In this document: one piece after another, positions 58,995 through 64,000 of the stretch
Layout: every line of letters starts with the position of its first letter
How positions within the stretch are numbered: the stretch's first letter is position 1
From: CAJBVG01 sp943372995
GTDB taxonomy: Bacteria; Bacteroidota; Bacteroidia; Sphingobacteriales; Sphingobacteriaceae
NCBI GenBank assembly: GCA_943372995.1
Contig: CALSAQ010000002.1
Coordinates: 124,001-188,000, forward strand
Reading direction: 5' to 3'
Length of the DNA stretch: 64,000 nucleotides
Notes under the pieces: generated by a model
Databases searched by the model: none
What the model saw: only the letters and a program-made list of their open reading frames with translations
What the model was told of the DNA's origin: nothing
Translations under genes and position numbers: made by a program

Positions 58995-60884
58995 ATGAAA
59001 AAAACAATTAACGTTAAGATGTGGATACGGAGAGTATTTATATTCTTGTTTATGATTATTTCTCAGAAATCTTTTTCTCAGAATGCAGTGCATACCCTTC
59101 AAATTACTAATGTAATGAGAGAGTACGATTATGCAAAGGATGTTAATATAATAAATGATAAGATAGACCACTATATAGGATGTACTGTGGAAAATCAAGA
59201 TTATATTAATATAACTAAAATGAGATTGAATTCAACATCTCCTTATGTATTGTGGTCTGTAAAATACTATCCAAGTTCTGATGATCCATTAAGACTATTT
59301 AAAATGATAGATTTTTCAATTGATTACATTGCTGTTTTGGGAAAGTCTAATGATAAAATAATTTACATGTTAATTAATAAAGCCAATGGTTCAATCGCTA
59401 GATCATACGAGTATATAACTACACATGTGTATCCAGCTCCTTATGACTTTGTTTCATTTAATGGTTTAAGTGGATTGGATTTGGAGAGATGTATGTATAA
59501 ATATGAATACGAAGATGAGACTAGACCAGTTAAAAGTAATAACAACCAATTGACGAGTGCACCTGCAAATAATATTGTTATTACAGGATCGGTACATTAC
59601 TCAGATAAGATTGTGTTAAATGAAATAAAGAACAGTTTTGCGTTTAAAATTAATGCATTATCAGGTGCCATTGTTTGGAGCAAAATGTATACAAGTGGTT
59701 TATTCCCTGTTTTTGCAGATCCATCGCTTTTAATAGATTCACTTGATTATGATTCTTTTAATGATGTTCAAGAAGACCCTAATAATGGAAATCTTTATCT
59801 AACTGGAACCTCAAATACATTGGTTCAACATCCGATAATACAAAATCTTTATGATAACAGATTGTCTTCATCAATAGCTGCAATTGATGGTAGAAATGGG
59901 AATTTAATCTATAATCTTAATGAGATGCAGTATATAGGAGTTCAATCTATTGTCGATAATACTGATGGAAATGTAATAACTATTTACAATGATTATATGG
60001 ATTATGAATCTATATATGTAACAGAAAGGGATGCTGCTACAGGGTCATTGATTATGGCAAAAAAATATAGTACTTACCTTTGGGATAATCAATATTTAAG
60101 AGGTTTTGATCCATATACTATTACACAAGATCAAGAATATTTCTATATAGCTGGATATTATACTGATATTAATGATTATGATAATAGTACTGTTTATCCT
60201 GTAGGTACCTTGTATTACCTTAAATTAGATAAATCAAATTTATCTGTCGTGGAATCTATTGCTAGACCAATGCAAGGAAATAATTATATTAAGGATGAAA
60301 ATGATCCTATTCCAGATATTTATCATAGACAGATTGGTATAGGAAATATTTTTTATTATCCTAATATTTCAAATTTGATGGAAGGGTTTTTATACTCATT
60401 AGGTTTATCTACTCCTGCCTCAGTTACGTTTATAGAAACTCAAAGATTACTAAGTGGGTTTACTCCGCAAAGGTATAATGATTGTTTTGTAGATTTAATT
60501 ATTAACGAAGAACCTTGGGAGCCAGTAACTACGGATGAATTAGTACAGGATAGATTAAATCTTGTATATAATCAGGCTTCGATATTTGAAGCTGAATATC
60601 CAATTGATTATGTTATTTCTTGTAAAGAACCAGATGTTGAAGAAGAATCTAAACCTCAGTTTATATTTCCAAACCCAGCAGATGATGTATTTAATATAAA
60701 CGAAAAAGAAATTAGCGAAGTACTCGTTTATAATAGCACTGGACAATTGATGCTACAGAGAATGATTAGTACTGATGAAACTAATAAGAAATTTGATGTT
60801 TCTGAATTTAGTCCGGGTATTTACTTTGTACAGTTGTATTATAAAGATGGCAAAGTTGAAAGGCATATATTAAAGAAACAATAG
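58995..60884 (+). CDS. T9SS-secreted protein of unknown function
   Basis: The protein is 629 residues from ATG 58995 (MKKTINVKMWIRRVFIFLFMIISQKSFSQ, a clear signal peptide). The ATG at 58956 would place 13 residues ahead of it. The body is beta-rich with repeated short segments (NIVITGSVHYSD, NNGNLYLTGTSN, EYFYIAGYYTD) that suggest a beta-propeller of the SBBP or delayed-repeat type. The last ~75 residues (FIFPNPADDVFNI to ILKKQ) are a T9SS type A sorting domain. Function is unknown; the next gene encodes another T9SS protein. Confidence 0.72.
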   Translation: MKKTINVKMWIRRVFIFLFMIISQKSFSQNAVHTLQITNVMREYDYAKDVNIINDKIDHYIGCTVENQDYINITKMRLNSTSPYVLWSVKYYPSSDDPLRLFKMIDFSIDYIAVLGKSNDKIIYMLINKANGSIARSYEYITTHVYPAPYDFVSFNGLSGLDLERCMYKYEYEDETRPVKSNNNQLTSAPANNIVITGSVHYSDKIVLNEIKNSFAFKINALSGAIVWSKMYTSGLFPVFADPSLLIDSLDYDSFNDVQEDPNNGNLYLTGTSNTLVQHPIIQNLYDNRLSSSIAAIDGRNGNLIYNLNEMQYIGVQSIVDNTDGNVITIYNDYMDYESIYVTERDAATGSLIMAKKYSTYLWDNQYLRGFDPYTITQDQEYFYIAGYYTDINDYDNSTVYPVGTLYYLKLDKSNLSVVESIARPMQGNNYIKDENDPIPDIYHRQIGIGNIFYYPNISNLMEGFLYSLGLSTPASVTFIETQRLLSGFTPQRYNDCFVDLIINEEPWEPVTTDELVQDRLNLVYNQASIFEAEYPIDYVISCKEPDVEEESKPQFIFPNPADDVFNINEKEISEVLVYNSTGQLMLQRMISTDETNKKFDVSEFSPGIYFVQLYYKDGKVERHILKKQ

Positions 60885-60894
60885 TTCCTCATAA

Positions 60895-60921
60895 AAAAGC
60901 CGAATGAAAATTCGGCTTTTT
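60895..60921 (+). terminator. Terminator between the two T9SS genes
   Basis: AAAAGCCGAAT-GAAA-ATTCGGCTTTT is a perfect 11-bp stem followed by further T's, 10 nt after the stop codon. The next gene needs its own promoter in the remaining ~40 nt. Confidence 0.92.
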
Positions 60922-60960
60922 TTATAAAATTTTAGCATATTGTAGTGCTGATACCAACTT

Positions 60961-63402
60961 ATGAAAAAAATATTTTCACTACTAATATTGATATTCTTAT
61001 TTTTTTTTGCTGAAGCAGATCATTTTGCAGGTTATGATTTATGTTTGATAAATGTCAAAAATTCAAACGGAGGACCTACTTATAATTACAAGTGGAGATT
61101 AAAATTATATAGAAATGATTATGGGATGATTTTACCAAATAGTGTTTCATTTAAACTCTACGCTAATAATTCGAATACTGTTATTAGTACTTTTTCTGTT
61201 GTAAAAACAAATCAGCAGACCTTCTTGTCTTTTCCAGAAAGCGATTGTTATCCTCAATCGGCAAATTATACTACTGAAGTTGGTATTTATGAAAGTGCAA
61301 GTATAGATTATTCAGGATTAACCAACATGAGTAACTATTATGTAATGCAAACAGATTGTTGTAGAGACGGTGGGATTACAAATTTATTTCAACCATCAGG
61401 GACTGGATATACTTACACAATTGACTTCCCCAGACTAAGCAGTACTTCTAATGTAAAATTTAATTCTTCACCAGAATTTAAATCACACCCTTCTTTTCAA
61501 TATAAAGTGGGGCGATATTATCGTATGGATTGGTCAGCCTTTGACTTGGACGGAGATTCATTAGTTTATAAAATAATAAAGCCTTTCTCGAGTGATTATA
61601 ATGGAAAACCATTTGAAACGGTAGATTATACAAATGGGTATAAACTCGATTCGAATATTGCAGATGGGGATCCAGATTTTTCCATAAACTCACAAACAGG
61701 AGAAGTGAGTTATTTACCTACAAAGATTGGTTACTTTGTAGTAAGTGTTAAAGTTGATGAGTATAGAAATATAGCGGGAGTACCTACAAAAATTGGAACT
61801 ATTTATAGAGATATTCAATTAAGGACAATAATCGAAAATAATCCTCCTCCAACCCTTGCTGATCATAAGAACCGTAGTCAAGTAATTATTGATACAGTAG
61901 ATTACAATAATGAGTATGAGTTAATCTTAAATGGGCAAGATGTTTTAGGGGATTCATTATATTTAAGTGCTATACCAAGTATAGCACCAGGGGAAAATTT
62001 ATTTGATCCTTTAATCAATGGAGCTAAGTTTGGATATTGGGGCTCGCCCCAAGGTGGTCAGGCTGGGCAGGATTTAGTGTTAAAAGGAGACTCACTTGTT
62101 TCTGGGAAGTTTTTGTGGAAACCAAAGTGTGAGCATGCTCGAGATAAACCATACAAAATTTCTTTTGTACTTCGAGATAGAAACTGCCCCGATGCTAATG
62201 ATGATTCCTTACACGTATTTATATATGTAAATAAGAAAACTAATAATCCACCAATGTTTATTTCTCCAGATACCATAAGTACACATAAGGTATTAAAGTA
62301 TTATTTAAATGAAGGTCAACACTTCTCATTGAGTGGTGATAGTATATTAAAAACCTATGATAAAGATTCGACACAGGTTGTAAATATAATTTGTATAAAG
62401 GATCCCAATAATGAAGGTTTTGTGAATGGTACTTCTATGTTTTCTGCGTATCCTGCACCTATAAACGCAACAGCTGAATTCCATTTGCAAGTGGGATGCT
62501 TTACCATAAAACCACACCGGTTTACATTTTTAGCATTTGATAATAGTTGTTATGATAGGGATACAGTAAGCTTAACCATTGAGCTTTATGTAATGCCAAA
62601 ACAACTAGTAAAAGAATCTATTTGTGGTGTTGCTGTGGATACATTTTTCAGTCCTTATAATTTTATTTATTGGAATAAAACGAATTTAAATGCAAATGCA
62701 TATTTGGTGTATAAGCAGAATAAACTCACTTTAGATTACGAATATATAGGGAATACTTTAGATACAGGTTTTGCAGATATGAACGTAAACCCCTCGGTTC
62801 AAAATGAAAGCTATAAAATTATCGCAGTTGATATATGTGGAACACAATCTGTAATTAGTGATGGGGTGAAGAGCTTGTTATTAAGTTCTAGTTATTTAGG
62901 TGTGGATGGAGTTCAACTAAACTGGGAAGGTTATGCTGGTGCTTCTGTGGATTCGTTTGTTGTATGGAAGAGAATAAACAATGCAGAGTATCTGAAAATA
63001 GCGAAACTATCAAATAGCATCTTTACTTATGTGGATAGTAATTATCTTATTGCAGATAAAACCAGCTATTTAGTAGAGTTAGATAATAGTACGAAATGTT
63101 CATTGTTTAGGGTTGGTAGAAGAGAAGGAATGATATCTAATCAAACTCATATTTTGATGAATGGGATGTATTCTAACAAACCGATAACATATTATATTAT
63201 TCCGAATCCTAGCTCAAATCAAATTAGTATATCAGGTCTACCTGAGAATAAGTATATCGATTTAATTATATATGATATTCAAGGAAAAGAAGTGTTAACT
63301 AAAAAGTATTTGAATGGAGAAAAATTGGACATTTCGATATTGAATAAAGGAGTTTATTCTATTAAAATAAATGGTATCGTGCAGAAATTTGTAAAAATAT
63401 AA
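60961..63402 (+). CDS. T9SS-secreted adhesin-like protein (HxxGG/LYRDC-type relative)
   Basis: The 813-residue protein has a signal peptide (about 1-19) directly followed by DHFAGYDLCLIN, YKWRLKLYRNDYG, then TDCCRDGGITNL, FNSSPEFKSHPSFQYKVG and FDLDGDSLVYKI. These match, in diverged form, the Bacteroidota family whose N-terminus reads HxxGGE...LYRDC...CCRN...NSSP...DxDGDSL and which occurs in gliding-associated or PKD proteins. A fibronectin-like segment lies near 640-690 and a T9SS sorting domain (YYIIPNPSSNQISISGLP onward) ends the protein. A surface adhesin role is inferred. Confidence 0.75.
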   Translation: MKKIFSLLILIFLFFFAEADHFAGYDLCLINVKNSNGGPTYNYKWRLKLYRNDYGMILPNSVSFKLYANNSNTVISTFSVVKTNQQTFLSFPESDCYPQSANYTTEVGIYESASIDYSGLTNMSNYYVMQTDCCRDGGITNLFQPSGTGYTYTIDFPRLSSTSNVKFNSSPEFKSHPSFQYKVGRYYRMDWSAFDLDGDSLVYKIIKPFSSDYNGKPFETVDYTNGYKLDSNIADGDPDFSINSQTGEVSYLPTKIGYFVVSVKVDEYRNIAGVPTKIGTIYRDIQLRTIIENNPPPTLADHKNRSQVIIDTVDYNNEYELILNGQDVLGDSLYLSAIPSIAPGENLFDPLINGAKFGYWGSPQGGQAGQDLVLKGDSLVSGKFLWKPKCEHARDKPYKISFVLRDRNCPDANDDSLHVFIYVNKKTNNPPMFISPDTISTHKVLKYYLNEGQHFSLSGDSILKTYDKDSTQVVNIICIKDPNNEGFVNGTSMFSAYPAPINATAEFHLQVGCFTIKPHRFTFLAFDNSCYDRDTVSLTIELYVMPKQLVKESICGVAVDTFFSPYNFIYWNKTNLNANAYLVYKQNKLTLDYEYIGNTLDTGFADMNVNPSVQNESYKIIAVDICGTQSVISDGVKSLLLSSSYLGVDGVQLNWEGYAGASVDSFVVWKRINNAEYLKIAKLSNSIFTYVDSNYLIADKTSYLVELDNSTKCSLFRVGRREGMISNQTHILMNGMYSNKPITYYIIPNPSSNQISISGLPENKYIDLIIYDIQGKEVLTKKYLNGEKLDISILNKGVYSIKINGIVQKFVKI

Positions 63403-63424
63403 TAATCAACAGAAGATAAAACAT

Positions 63425-64000
63425 ATGGACCATTCCGAACATGCAGCATCGATTTTTAACAAATACGCCGAGTCGTATCAAGAACGATTTATGGATGTAA
63501 GTATGTATAGTAAAAGTTTAGATTTTCTGGTGAACTTACTTCCTGATAATTCGTCTATACTAGATGTAGCTTGTGGTCCCGCAAATATTTCAAAATACTT
63601 ATTGAATAAGAATTCAAGTTTAAGCATTTCAGGTATTGACCTTTCCGAAAATATGATTTCATTGGCTCAACAAAATATTCCTCAAGGGAAATTTGAACTG
63701 AAGGATGCTCGGAAGATTGTAGAGTTGGGTAAGAAATATAATGTAATTATTTCTGGTTTTTGTTTTCCTTATTTAACAAAAGAAGAGGTGTTGAAATTTA
63801 TTGATGATAGCACTCTTTGTTTGCAGCCCTCAGGGATACTTTACTTGAGTACGATGGAGAACGATTATACTCAATCTGGCTTAGAGCGCGGCAGTAAAGG
63901 CGATGAAATGATGATGCACTACCATGAAGAAAGTTATTTAACAGAAGCTTTAATTAGAAATGGATTTCAGGTAGTACATACTGATAAGATAATTACTGTG
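63425..64000 (+). CDS. SAM-dependent methyltransferase (partial, cut by window end)
   Basis: The frame starts at ATG 63425 (MDHSEHAASIFNKYAESYQERFM) and stays open to the window edge, at least 192 codons. It has the AdoMet loop SILDVACGPANISKYLL (about 43-59) and the acidic SGIDLSENMI. The N-terminal FNKYAESYQ pattern is typical of methyltransferases acting on small molecules. It is the third methyltransferase in the window; the first two are at 8.5-9.9 kb and are not close in sequence. The substrate is unknown. Confidence 0.85.
   Translation, partial: MDHSEHAASIFNKYAESYQERFMDVSMYSKSLDFLVNLLPDNSSILDVACGPANISKYLLNKNSSLSISGIDLSENMISLAQQNIPQGKFELKDARKIVELGKKYNVIISGFCFPYLTKEEVLKFIDDSTLCLQPSGILYLSTMENDYTQSGLERGSKGDEMMMHYHEESYLTEALIRNGFQVVHTDKIITV

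Overview
The window is AT-rich chromosomal DNA from a member of the Bacteroidota (Bacteroidetes). The evidence is C-terminal type IX secretion (T9SS) sorting domains on several secreted proteins, TAnnTTTG-type -7 promoter boxes, TonB-dependent receptors in small operons, a GT117/DUF2723 membrane protein, an HYC_CC_PP protein, and the order rpsL-rpsG-fusA-rpsJ with no tuf between fusA and rpsJ. I cannot place it below phylum level. Function calls rest on motif reading and recall of families; no database was searched.

Layout. 1-1.2 kb: a PfkB-type sugar kinase (minus) divergent from tRNA-Asn. 1.3-7.3 kb: a type I restriction-modification operon (hsdR-hsdS-hsdM, minus) lying between the 3' end of tRNA-Asn and a degenerate tRNA-like fragment that repeats that end, so it looks like an old tRNA-targeted island. 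7.3-11 kb: a secreted alpha/beta hydrolase, two methyltransferases, a Crp/Fnr-type regulator and an SRPBCC protein preceded by a perfect FNR-type palindrome. 11-16.6 kb: three overlapping or abutting genes for a large Ig-like-repeat T9SS protein, a probable outer-membrane barrel protein and a small exported protein. 16.6-20.4 kb: a TPR lipoprotein, then a metal-linked set (HYC_CC_PP protein, TonB receptor, double HMA-domain protein). 20.5-22.3 kb: a T9SS zinc carboxypeptidase. 22.4-28.7 kb: a tight five-gene operon (DUF4856 lipoprotein, imelysin-like, HTTM, TonB receptor, PepSY-TM) that looks like an iron or metal acquisition system. 28.9-33.4 kb: accA, a small unknown gene and the GT117 protein. 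33.7-36.2 kb: tRNA-Gln, prs, rplY and pth. 36.4-54.6 kb: the joined str/S10/spc/alpha ribosomal cluster with fusA, secY, map, infA and rpoA. 54.8-64 kb: a lipoprotein, dnaK with a sigma54-like site, a lipocalin, two large T9SS-type secreted proteins and a methyltransferase cut by the window end.

The most unusual signal is non-coding. At least nine intergenic loci hold arrays of 7-nt or 8-nt words (for example TACGARY, TACCARY, TGCTCGTR, AAATGCGW). Each locus has its own word, and the units often sit in inverted arms, next to terminators, or run exactly into a stop or start codon. Two loci (33.5 and 35.6 kb) are diverged copies of one ~125-130 bp element with inverted heptamer arms. I treat this as the leading candidate for something undescribed.
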